NCBI GenBank assembly: GCA_903934275.1
Contig: CAIZNF010000139.1
Location: 1-7,345, forward strand
DNA from: an uncultured Nitrosomonadales bacterium
GTDB lineage: Bacteria > Pseudomonadota > Gammaproteobacteria > Burkholderiales > Gallionellaceae
Reading direction: 5' to 3'
DNA: 7,345 nucleotides
Every line of letters starts with the position of its first letter. Positions within the stretch are counted from its first letter, which is position 1. Below are positions 1 through 6,048 of this stretch, one piece after another. Both the position numbers and the translations under genes were made by a program. The notes beneath the pieces are model-generated. The model did no database searches. It saw nothing but the letters and a program-made list of their open reading frames with translations, and had not been told where the DNA came from.

Positions 1-345
1 GATGACGTAGAGGCGCTTGCCGATCTGCTTGATGTCCACACCGTAAAATCCGTCGCCGATCAGGTTGGCCGACCTGAGCGCGATTTTTATCACGCGATCC
101 GGCGCTTCGCCGACGGATAACGCCTCCGTTTTTCCCTCGACAAAATCGTGCTTGCGATCATTTTGTTTTCCGGCATCGTGCCGGTTGATCTGCCAGTGGC
201 CGGGAACCATGAAGTATTTCGCGACGAACAGCGGGCGGCGGTCGAGGATGCCGACGCGCCAGTCGAATTCGGTGGGTAGGAATTCCTGCGCGACGATCAG
301 CTCCGGTTTGTCGCGAATCGAAAAGTACCGGAGTCGAATTGATTC
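1..345 (-). pseudogene. RimK-family ATP-grasp ligase, 5'-truncated fragment, continues off the left edge
   Basis: Read on the minus strand from 345 to 1, this frame is open for 115 codons. It contains DKPELIVAQEFLPTEFDWR, then VGILDRRPLFVAKYFM, PGHWQINRHD and finally NLIGDGFYGVDIKQ. These match the ATP-grasp core of RimK-like ligases (the IAQEF-PTEFDWRIGVL strand, the ACKYFM-GHWQI block, the GDG-YGVD-K block). RimK-type enzymes use ATP to join amino acids such as glutamate to a carboxylate of a protein or small molecule. The Mg-binding E-N-D-N-P motif would lie just beyond position 1. Upstream, two adjacent TGA codons (minus strand, 351-346) close the frame. There is no ATG or ribosome binding site between them and the domain, and the N-terminal half of the family is missing. 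The similarity fades around 315-345. I read it as a decayed or deletion-truncated gene. A frameshift or sequencing error at about 310-345 is possible, but the other two minus frames show no convincing RimK sequence upstream. Family assignment is confident; broken status less so. Confidence 0.7.
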
Positions 346-657
346 TCATCATGAAAAACAATTCTGCCCCGATTTTCAACGAGCCAGCGTGGATCGGATG
401 CGATGAAATTCGTGATTCTTTCTGACGCATCCGATTCGGGAATTGCCCACTGCGCTTAGACGGGCGTTCCCGGATTACGCTGCGCTGCATCCTGGCTACT
501 GCGATAGACACCGATCAATCGCTCGCTCGATGAATCTAGCTCTATGGCAACAGCTTCGCTCCAAAAATTGCCTGCATCGAAGGCGCAAAAGCCGGGTAGC
601 ACGCTGGCTTTAATCGCAACACAAAGGCTCAACTACGTTTTTTGGTTTAAATAACAC
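346..657. other. Divergent intergenic region without a recognisable gene
   Basis: This stretch separates the minus-strand RimK-like fragment from the plus-strand tetR promoter. It holds one GTAG-type short repeat (463-499) and otherwise only short frames in all directions. None has both a ribosome binding site and a recognisable protein pattern. A minus-strand frame from about 452 to 306 is open for roughly 50 codons but resembles no family I know. The composition becomes AT-richer towards 600-660, as expected when approaching a promoter. It may contain decayed remains of the missing 5' half of the RimK-like gene, but I cannot read any. Confidence 0.5.
463..499 (-). repeat. GTAG-bounded REP-like short repeat (single copy)
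   Basis: On the minus strand this starts with GTAGCCAGGATGCAGCGCAG and continues to AATCCGGGAACGCC. It begins with the tetranucleotide GTAG, followed by an imperfect hairpin with arms CCAGGAT and ATCCGG around a GC-rich loop. Sequences of this form recur in intergenic regions of many proteobacterial genomes. The GTAG-plus-imperfect-palindrome layout is that of REP elements handled by RAYT-type (TnpA-REP) transposases. That it belongs to such a family here is inference from form and from recollection of similar intergenic sequences. Confidence 0.5.
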
Positions 658-687
658 TTGAATTTATGACCGCCGGTCATTTATCAT
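658..687 (+). promoter_or_regulatory. Predicted sigma-70 promoter of the tetR-efflux operon
   Basis: TTGAAT (658-663) serves as a -35 box and TATCAT (682-687) as a -10 box with an 18-bp spacer. The -10 differs from TATAAT at one position and the -35 from TTGACA at two. The predicted start of transcription falls near 694, giving a short leader before the ATG at 716. A palindromic operator occupies the spacer, which supports the assignment. Confidence 0.55.
666..680. promoter_or_regulatory. TetR-type operator O1 in the promoter spacer
   Basis: ATGACCGCCGGTCAT is an inverted repeat with 6-bp arms (ATGACC/GGTCAT) around 3 bp. It fills the space between the predicted -35 and -10 boxes, the usual position for a TetR-family repressor that excludes RNA polymerase. 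A related copy lies 33 bp downstream, centre to centre. The neighbouring TetR-family gene is the obvious candidate ligand. Confidence 0.75.
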
Positions 688-698
688 TGCGCCATTAA

Positions 699-713
699 AT
701 GACCGGGAGTCAT
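699..713. promoter_or_regulatory. TetR-type operator O2 overlapping the tetR ribosome binding site
   Basis: ATGACCGGGAGTCAT has 5-bp inverted arms (ATGAC/GTCAT) and shares its first eight bases and last four with O1. It lies just downstream of the predicted transcription start. Its centre supplies the Shine-Dalgarno GGGAG (705-709), 6 nt before the ATG at 716, so one short sequence appears to serve as both operator and ribosome binding site. Weaker symmetry than O1 suggests lower affinity, which is inference. Confidence 0.65.
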
Positions 714-715
714 AA

Positions 716-1366
716 ATGGCCCGTCCCCCTGCCAGCGCGGAAGCACGCGAACAACGCATCAACCAGTTATTGGATGCTGCGGTCTCGCTGTGGCTGCAAC
801 ACCCCGAGCGCATTCCCGGCGTGGCCGAAGTGGCGGATGAGGCCGGGCTGGCGAAAGGTACGGTCTATCTTTATTTCAAGAGCAAGGAAGACTTGCTGCT
901 GGCCGCGCACGAGCGGCACGCCGAAATTTTTTTCTCCGCACTGATCGCGCGCGCTTCGAAACCGGAGCGCATGAGCCTCGACGACATGATGCAATTGACG
1001 CGCGAATACATCGCTGGTGTCCCCGCCTTCCTGCCGCTCGCTACGCTGGTCGCGGGGCTGATGCACAAGGGAGTTACCCCGGAAACCGCACAGGCATTCG
1101 ATCAGCGCATGGCGAAGCGGCTCGGTACGGCGGGCGAATTGCTCTGTGCACATTTTTCCCTGCCGGACGGCATCGGCGGCGTACGCCTGCTGATGCGCTC
1201 GTATGCATTGATTCTCGGATTATGGCAATTGGTCGGATGCTGCGGTCAAGATAGCGCCGATGACGAGGTATCCGCCATGCTGCGCCCAGATTACTTGACC
1301 GAACTCGATGCCGCCCTGCGCGCCTTGTGGCAAGGCACATTCCACAAGGAGCTGCCCCATGCGTAA
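716..1366 (+). CDS. TetR-family transcriptional repressor of the efflux operon
   Basis: A 216-residue protein, normal length for the family. Residues 15-60 form the N-terminal DNA-binding domain: a first helix (INQLLDAAVSLW), then the helix-turn-helix VAEVADEAGLAKGTVYLYFK (36-55), followed by SKEDLLLAAHERH, all hallmark TetR features. The rest is a variable helical ligand-binding and dimerisation domain that gives no clue to the ligand. The ATG at 716 is chosen because GGGAG lies 6 nt upstream and the protein begins just ahead of the first helix. Two matched palindromes upstream suggest autoregulation and repression of the pump genes that follow. The gene overlaps the adaptor start by 8 nt, so all three genes are probably on one mRNA. 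The family call is very secure; the target is inferred from position. It differs from the common layout in which the repressor is divergent from the pump, because here it is the first gene of the operon. Confidence 0.95.
   Translation: MARPPASAEAREQRINQLLDAAVSLWLQHPERIPGVAEVADEAGLAKGTVYLYFKSKEDLLLAAHERHAEIFFSALIARASKPERMSLDDMMQLTREYIAGVPAFLPLATLVAGLMHKGVTPETAQAFDQRMAKRLGTAGELLCAHFSLPDGIGGVRLLMRSYALILGLWQLVGCCGQDSADDEVSAMLRPDYLTELDAALRALWQGTFHKELPHA
1345..1350 (+). promoter_or_regulatory. Strong Shine-Dalgarno for the 1359 start of the adaptor
   Basis: AAGGAG, a full match to the anti-Shine-Dalgarno core, lies inside the end of tetR with 8 nt before the ATG at 1359. It is the best ribosome binding site in the window and is the main reason for placing the adaptor start at 1359, despite the odd N-terminus that results. 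Confidence 0.75.
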
Positions 1367-2603
1367 AACCGCTTATCTGTTGCCCTTTATCGCGAAACTC
1401 GCCGTAGGGTGCGCTCCGCGCGCCGAGGTGCATGAAATGCACCCTACAAAACGAGCCGCAGGCGAGCTTCGAGGAACGGCCCAATCCATTGCCAGCTTGA
1501 GGCTTATGGGTAGAGTCGGGGAGAGGGATGCGGGCATGGCAGCTTTTATCATCAGATGCGGCATCTTTGCCATGCCTGTCTTGTTGCTGGCCGCCTGCAA
1601 CAAACCGCCCGTTCCGCCCGAACCACTGCGCCCAGTAAAAACCATTCGCATCAGCATGGGGATTAGCGAGTCCGCGTTCAGTATGCCGGGAGAGGTGCGC
1701 GCGCGGCATGAAGCGCCGCTCGCGTTCCGCGTAGGTGGCAAGATAATCGAGTGCAAAGTGAATCTGGGTGATACGGTGCGGCGCGGTCAAGTGCTTGCAC
1801 GGCTGGAACCAAACGATTATGAGTTGGCCGCGCAAGTCGGTGCGGCTGGCGCGGCAGAAGCGCGCAGTGCGTCCATTCTTGCCGATGCGGAGCTGGCGCG
1901 CTATCACAACTTGCGCGAAAAGGGTTTCGTGTCAGCCGCCGCGCTCGATCAGAAACAGGCTGCTGCCGATGCCGCGCGCGCGCGACTGGATGCATTGAAA
2001 TCCGCCCATGCCGGGCAATCCAGACAGGTCAATTACACCGCATTGACCGCCGAAAACAATGGCATCATCACCGTGTACAACTGTAATGCAGGGCAGGTAG
2101 CTGGTGCAGGGCAGCCAGTGTTGCATCTCGCCCAGTCCGGCGAAAAAGAAATTTTAGTTCATCTGCCGGAGATGGAATTTTCCCGCTTCCGTTCCTCCAC
2201 CGGTTTCACGGTTAACCTGAATGCGTTGCCGGATAAAAATTATCGGGGCACATTGCGCGAACTGGCCGGCGCAGCCGATTCTGCCACGCGCACTTACGCC
2301 GCACGCATCGCCGTCAAGAATGCGGATGCGGCCATGCAGCTTGGCATGAGCGCAACTGTCCAGATGCAGTCCGCAGGCGACCTTGCCATACGTCTGCCGC
2401 TGTCCGCCGTAGTTGGCCGCGATGGAAAATCTTCGGTGTGGCAAGTGGATGAAGCGGGCATCGTGCATGCAACTCCCATCGTCGTCGCCAGCATTGAGGG
2501 CAACATGGTGCGTGTCGCTTCCGGTCTTTCCAGCGGCAACACGGTGGTGGTCGCGGGCGCTAACCTGTTGCGCGACGGCGAGAAGGTCAAACTGTTGCCA
2601 TGA
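1359..2603 (+). CDS. RND efflux periplasmic adaptor (HlyD/MFP family lipoprotein) with disrupted signal region
   Basis: The adaptor joins the RND permease to an outer-membrane channel. Counting from 1359 (414 residues), the family domains start at about residue 105: beta-barrel and lipoyl halves (LAFRVGGKIIECKVNLGDTV; NNGIITVYNCNAGQVAGAGQ), a helical hairpin between them (about 150-215), a second barrel with LGMSATVQM, and a C-terminal membrane-proximal domain ending GEKVKLLP. Two starts compete. ATG 1359 has an excellent Shine-Dalgarno and overlaps tetR by 8 nt; its product begins MRKTAYLLPFIAKLAVGC. ATG 1536 follows GGGAGAGGG (1519-1527) and gives 355 residues, the usual family length, with a clean lipoprotein signal and lipobox LAAC (Cys21). 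Between them lies a BIME-like repeat (1404-1447) in frame. I infer that 1359 is the ancestral start, that the repeat entered the signal region, and that the mature protein is probably made from 1536 or processed at its lipobox. Stop and permease start overlap in ATGA. Function is secure, start uncertain. Confidence 0.9.
   Translation: MRKTAYLLPFIAKLAVGCAPRAEVHEMHPTKRAAGELRGTAQSIASLRLMGRVGERDAGMAAFIIRCGIFAMPVLLLAACNKPPVPPEPLRPVKTIRISMGISESAFSMPGEVRARHEAPLAFRVGGKIIECKVNLGDTVRRGQVLARLEPNDYELAAQVGAAGAAEARSASILADAELARYHNLREKGFVSAAALDQKQAAADAARARLDALKSAHAGQSRQVNYTALTAENNGIITVYNCNAGQVAGAGQPVLHLAQSGEKEILVHLPEMEFSRFRSSTGFTVNLNALPDKNYRGTLRELAGAADSATRTYAARIAVKNADAAMQLGMSATVQMQSAGDLAIRLPLSAVVGRDGKSSVWQVDEAGIVHATPIVVASIEGNMVRVASGLSSGNTVVVAGANLLRDGEKVKLLP
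1404..1447. repeat. Paired REP (BIME-like) element inside the adaptor gene
   Basis: The 44 bp divide exactly as GTAG (1404-1407), palindrome 1 GGTGCGCTCCGCGCGCC (1408-1424), GA, palindrome 2 GGTGCATGAAATGCACC (1427-1443), CTAC (1444-1447). Each palindrome is 17 bp with 7-bp arms and a 3-bp centre; the second is perfect, the first has one mismatch. The outer GTAG and CTAC are inverted copies, so the element reads as two REPs in inverse orientation, each starting with GTAG. In REP/RAYT systems GTAG next to an imperfect hairpin is the transposase recognition unit, and inverted pairs are called BIMEs. It is translated in frame within the adaptor's signal region. No RAYT gene is in the window. Confidence 0.7.
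1533..1576 (+). other. Inverted repeat enclosing the alternative adaptor start codon
   Basis: GGCATGGCA (1533-1541) and TGCCATGCC (1568-1576) are perfect 9-bp inverted arms separated by 26 nt. Within the loop, GATGC and GCATC (1555-1559, 1561-1565) can also pair. The left arm contains the ATG at 1536, so in the mRNA this hairpin would hide that start codon. Whether it folds in the cell or merely reflects another decayed repeat is unknown. Confidence 0.5.
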
Positions 2604-5600
2604 ACGAGCGTTTCAACCTGACCGCACTCGCCCTACGGAACCGCGAACTGGCATGGTTTTTCATCGCCGTGATCGGCATCGCCGGGTTGCTCTCCTATTC
2701 CAAGCTCGGACAGCGCGAAGACCCGGATTTCACCTTTCGTGCAATGGTAATTCGTACCCTGTGGCCGGGCGCGACCACCAGTCAGGTGGACGAACAGATC
2801 ACCCAGCGCATCGTCAAAAAATTACAGGAGACACCCTATTACTGGAAAGCTTTCAGCAATTCGCGCAACGGCGAATCCATCATCATTCTGCAATTGCGGG
2901 ATACCGCGCCGCGTGAACAGGTACCGCAGCTCTGGTATCAGGTGCGCAAGAAGGTCAGCGACATCCAGCACACTCTGCCCGCAGGTGCGAATGCGCCGAC
3001 ATTCAACGATGAGTTCGGCGATGTGTTCGGCTCCATCTATGCCTTCACCGGCGAAGGTTTCAGCTTGACTGAGCTGCGTCGTTATGCGGAGTTGGCGCAA
3101 CAACATTTGAACACTCTGCCCGACGTATTAAAAGTTGAGTTGATCGGTGTGCAACCGGAGCAGGTCACGGTTTCTATTTCCACCCAGCGTCTCGCCACCT
3201 TGGGTATCCCGCCGCTGGCAATCGCGCAGGCAATACAGGCGCAGAACATCGTGCAGGATGCGGGGCGGCTGCATGCCGCCGACTTTTCGGTGCCGTTGCG
3301 CGTGCGCGGCAATTTCGAATCGCTGGGTGAACTGAAAAACCTGCCGCTGCGCGTGAACGGGCGCACGTTGCGGCTGGGCGACATCGCCGAGGTGGCGCGC
3401 GGCTATCTCGATCCGCCGGAAACCACCATGCGCTATGCGGGCAAACCCGCCGTCGGCGTTGCGGTTTCGATGAAGCAACGCGGCGATGTGCTGCGCTTGG
3501 GCGAAGACCTCGACCGCGAGATGAATGCGCTGAAAGGCCAACTTCCCATCGGCATCTCGTTCGCCCGCGTTTCCAACCAGCCCGCCGTGGTTAAAAATGC
3601 GGTGGGCGAATTCATGGAATCGTTTCTGATAGCGGTTGCCATCGTGCTGCTGGTCAGCTTCATCAGCCTTGGTTTCCGCGCCGGGATGGTGGTCGCGGTC
3701 ACCATTCCGCTGGTAATCGCAGCCACTCTTTTGCTGATGCGCATTTTCAACATAGATCTGCACCGCATCTCCACCGGCGCGCTGATCATCGCGCTCGGCC
3801 TGCTGGTGGACGATGCGATGATCGTGGTGGAAATGATGGTGCGCAAGCTGGAAGAAGGCTATGACCGGATGCGCGCCGCCAGCTTCGCCTATTCGGCCAC
3901 GGTGTTCCCCATGCTCACCGGCACGCTGATCACCGCCTCCGGTTTCCTGCCAATCGGTACCGCCCAATCCGCTACCGGCGAATACACTTTCGCCATGTTC
4001 GCCGTGGTTACCATCGCGCTGATCATGTCGTGGGTCGCCGCGATTTTCGTCACGCCGCTGGCGGGCTTTCATCTGCTGAAAAGCCACGAGGGTCGCGGCC
4101 ACGATATTTTTGACACGCCGTTTTACCGCAAGCTGCGCCGCCTCATCGAGTGGTGTTTGCACCACCGCAAGACCGTACTCATCGGCACCTTTGCACTATT
4201 TATTCTCGGCGGGATCGGAATGAAATTCACCGAGAAACAATTCTTCCCTTCCTCCAACCGCACCGAACTGATGCTCGATCTCTGGCTACCGGAAGGCTCC
4301 AGCATCCGCGCCACCGAACGCGAAGCCGCACGGGTCGAGGAAATACTCGCGAAAGAAAAGGATATTGAAAGTTACGTCACCTATGTCGGCTACGGCTCGC
4401 CGCGCTTTTTCCTGTCGCTGGACCAGCAATTATTCCGGCCCAATTTTGCGCAGACCGTGGTGCTTACCCGCGACATCGAAACGCGCGAGCGGGTGCTGAA
4501 AAAAATGCGCCAGATATTTGCCACCGATTTCCCCGGCGTGCGCGCCCGCGCCAACAGCGTACAACTTGGCCCCCCCATTCAATACCCCGTGGAATTCCGC
4601 GTGCTGGGCGGCGACCTGGCGACGGTCAAGCGGCTGGGCGATGAAGTGGCAACGGTGATGCGCAATGATGAACACCTGCGCGACGTGCATCCGGACTGGG
4701 GCGTGCAAATACCAGCCCTGCGCGTGGATGTGGATCAGGATCGCGCGCGCGCGGCGGGCATCACTTCGACCGACATTGCGCGCACCCTGCGCGTCGCAAC
4801 GGATGGGTTGGGTATCAGCCAATTGCGCGAAGGCGACCAGCTGATCGGCATCGTGCTGCGCTCACCCGCTACCGAACGCAAACAACTGGAACAGGTCGGC
4901 GCGCTGGAAATACCTTCCGCGCAAGGCGGCAGCGTGCCGCTGCGCCAAGTCGCAAAAATTTCCCATGCGCTGGAAGACCCGATCATCTGGCGCAAAAACC
5001 GCGACATTTCTCTGAGCGTGCGCGCCGATGTCACCGAGGGCGTACAGCCCACCGATGCCGCCATCGCGCTGGATGCAAAACTGAATGCGTTGCGCGCCAA
5101 ATTGCCGGACGGCTACATCATCGAACCCGGTGGTGAATATGGTGAAAATTCCGGCGCGCAGGATTCCATCAACGCGGGCATGCCGCTGATGATGGCGGTG
5201 GTGCTCGGCTTCCTGATGATCCAGACGAAATCGCTATCGCGCACTTTCATGGTGGTACTGACCGCGCCGCTCGGCATCATCGGTGTCGCCATGGCGCTGC
5301 TGGTATTCAACAAACCGTTCGGTTTCGTCGCGATGCTCGGTACCATCGCGCTGGGAGGCATGATCATGCGCAACACCGTGATCCTCATCGACCAGATCCG
5401 CCAGGATCGCGAAGCGGGGCTAGCTCCCTGGGATGCCATCCGCGAATCCACCGTGCGCCGCTTCCGCCCCATCATGCTCACTTCCGCCGCCGCGATCTTG
5501 GCGATGATCCCGCTGACCCACAGCGTGCTGTGGGGACCGATGGCATATGCGATCATGGGCGGCCTGCTGGTCGCCACGCTGCTCACCATCCTGTTTATTC

Positions 5601-5671
5601 CCGCGCTGTATGCCGCATGGCTGCGCCTGCCTGTACCGGATAACAAACTTGCAACTGAAGAATGCCTGTAA
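2600..5671 (+). CDS. RND-family multidrug efflux permease (AcrB/HAE1-like)
   Basis: A proton-driven inner-membrane pump of 1023 residues, full length for the family and without frameshifts. The RND plan is intact: TM1 (about 17-36), periplasmic loop 1 (about 38-333) starting REDPDFTFRAMVIRTLWPGA, TM2-6 (about 336-493), TM7 (about 524-541), loop 2 (about 544-855) starting EKQFFPSSNRTELMLDLWLP, and TM8-12 to the C-terminus. Proton-relay acids are present in TM4 as GLLVDDA (Asp404, Asp405, equivalent to AcrB Asp407/408). At the TM10 site where AcrB has Lys940, this protein has Arg924 in GGMIMRNTVILID; a basic residue is retained, and an R-N pair here is, as I recall, seen in some RND subgroups. 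The start overlaps the adaptor stop in ATGA, with only a weak GAGAAGG well upstream, so translational coupling is likely. The substrate cannot be read from sequence. There is no channel gene beside it, so a TolC-type partner encoded elsewhere is expected. Confidence 0.96.
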   Translation: MNERFNLTALALRNRELAWFFIAVIGIAGLLSYSKLGQREDPDFTFRAMVIRTLWPGATTSQVDEQITQRIVKKLQETPYYWKAFSNSRNGESIIILQLRDTAPREQVPQLWYQVRKKVSDIQHTLPAGANAPTFNDEFGDVFGSIYAFTGEGFSLTELRRYAELAQQHLNTLPDVLKVELIGVQPEQVTVSISTQRLATLGIPPLAIAQAIQAQNIVQDAGRLHAADFSVPLRVRGNFESLGELKNLPLRVNGRTLRLGDIAEVARGYLDPPETTMRYAGKPAVGVAVSMKQRGDVLRLGEDLDREMNALKGQLPIGISFARVSNQPAVVKNAVGEFMESFLIAVAIVLLVSFISLGFRAGMVVAVTIPLVIAATLLLMRIFNIDLHRISTGALIIALGLLVDDAMIVVEMMVRKLEEGYDRMRAASFAYSATVFPMLTGTLITASGFLPIGTAQSATGEYTFAMFAVVTIALIMSWVAAIFVTPLAGFHLLKSHEGRGHDIFDTPFYRKLRRLIEWCLHHRKTVLIGTFALFILGGIGMKFTEKQFFPSSNRTELMLDLWLPEGSSIRATEREAARVEEILAKEKDIESYVTYVGYGSPRFFLSLDQQLFRPNFAQTVVLTRDIETRERVLKKMRQIFATDFPGVRARANSVQLGPPIQYPVEFRVLGGDLATVKRLGDEVATVMRNDEHLRDVHPDWGVQIPALRVDVDQDRARAAGITSTDIARTLRVATDGLGISQLREGDQLIGIVLRSPATERKQLEQVGALEIPSAQGGSVPLRQVAKISHALEDPIIWRKNRDISLSVRADVTEGVQPTDAAIALDAKLNALRAKLPDGYIIEPGGEYGENSGAQDSINAGMPLMMAVVLGFLMIQTKSLSRTFMVVLTAPLGIIGVAMALLVFNKPFGFVAMLGTIALGGMIMRNTVILIDQIRQDREAGLAPWDAIRESTVRRFRPIMLTSAAAILAMIPLTHSVLWGPMAYAIMGGLLVATLLTILFIPALYAAWLRLPVPDNKLATEECL

Positions 5672-5700
5672 TTCCAATTTTAAATTGAAAGTACATTTTC

Positions 5701-5754
5701 GTAGGGTGGGGTCGCACCGCCGAATCAAGCTGCCGGGTGCGAACAGCCAACTAC
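5701..5754. repeat. Degenerate GTAG...CTAC repeat downstream of the permease
   Basis: It starts GTAGGGTGGGGTCGCACC and ends in CTAC, with inner inverted arms TCGCACC (5712-5718) and GGTGCGA (5736-5742). The GTAGGGTG opening is the same as in the element at 1404, and the outer GTAG/CTAC are again inverted. It looks like a decayed paired REP. The 7-bp stem could also act as a weak transcription end for the efflux operon, but no T-run follows. Confidence 0.5.
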
Positions 5755-5781
5755 GCCTGATCTACAGCAATGCTTGCCAGC

Positions 5782-5787
5782 TATAAT
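5782..5787 (+). promoter_or_regulatory. Predicted -10 box for the DUF433/DUF5615 pair
   Basis: A perfect TATAAT lies 30 nt before the antitoxin start, predicting a leader of about 24 nt. I see no convincing -35 box at 16-18 bp upstream, so the promoter is either weak, activator-dependent or wrongly called. A candidate self-binding operator for the toxin-antitoxin complex was not evident. Confidence 0.45.
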
Positions 5788-5817
5788 GCAACCTCACTGT
5801 GTCCGAAAGGAAATGCA

Positions 5818-6048
5818 ATGAAGCACCTTGAACGAATTACCTTTGACCCCAATGTGATGGGCGGAAAGCCTTGTGTGCGAGGACTGCGCGTTACAGTTGG
5901 TATGGTCACGGGCTTGGTGGCGGCAGGGTATACGCAAGAAGATATTTTTGCCCTATACCCCTATCTTGAGGCAGAGGACATCAAGCAAGCACTGAGCTTT
6001 GCCGCTTGGCGAGCAGAAGAAATGGAATTGCCACTAATCGCTGCATGA
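5818..6048 (+). CDS. DUF433-domain protein, likely antitoxin (VapB45-like)
   Basis: A 76-residue protein that is almost entirely one DUF433 domain. The diagnostic stretch is GGKPCVRGLRVTV (residues 15-27), followed by a helical segment with GYTQEDIFALYPYLEAEDI and a C-terminal helix. DUF433 proteins have a winged-helix-like fold and commonly precede DUF5615 genes, with which they form VapBC45-like toxin-antitoxin modules. The start at 5818 is chosen for its AAAGGA Shine-Dalgarno (5806-5811, 6-nt spacing) and because family members begin close to the I-T-F-D-P motif; an upstream in-frame ATG at 5770 would add residues without family support and begins before the predicted -10 box. The stop overlaps the next start in ATGA. 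The role as antitoxin is inferred from family and pairing, not shown here. Confidence 0.88.
   Translation: MKHLERITFDPNVMGGKPCVRGLRVTVGMVTGLVAAGYTQEDIFALYPYLEAEDIKQALSFAAWRAEEMELPLIAA

Noticed and set aside
65..406. 113-codon plus-strand open frame opposite the RimK-like fragment
   Set aside because: Ser/Arg/Cys-rich translation without family pattern; it is the antisense of the ATP-grasp core.
306..452. Minus-strand frame of about 50 codons upstream of the RimK-like core, considered as its frameshifted N-terminal part
   Set aside because: The translation does not resemble the RimK segment expected before the IVAQEF block, and no start or ribosome binding site was seen.
158..511. 117-codon minus-strand open frame at the left end
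   Set aside because: Its right part is the REP-like repeat and its left part is a shifted frame of the RimK-like fragment, which has the clear protein signature in the other frame.
1074..1907. 277-codon minus-strand open frame across the tetR-adaptor junction
   Set aside because: Antisense to two confidently identified genes, with no domain-like sequence; explained by codon bias.
3128..4165. 345-codon open frame on the minus strand opposite the RND permease
   Set aside because: It is antisense to strongly conserved RND coding sequence and its His/Gln/Arg-rich translation is typical of the reverse of GC-rich codons; no family pattern or ribosome binding site.
5675..5687. AT-rich palindrome CAATTTTAAATTG after the permease stop as a terminator
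   Set aside because: The stem is only A/T apart from its end pair, the loop is one base, and no T-run follows; too weak to call.
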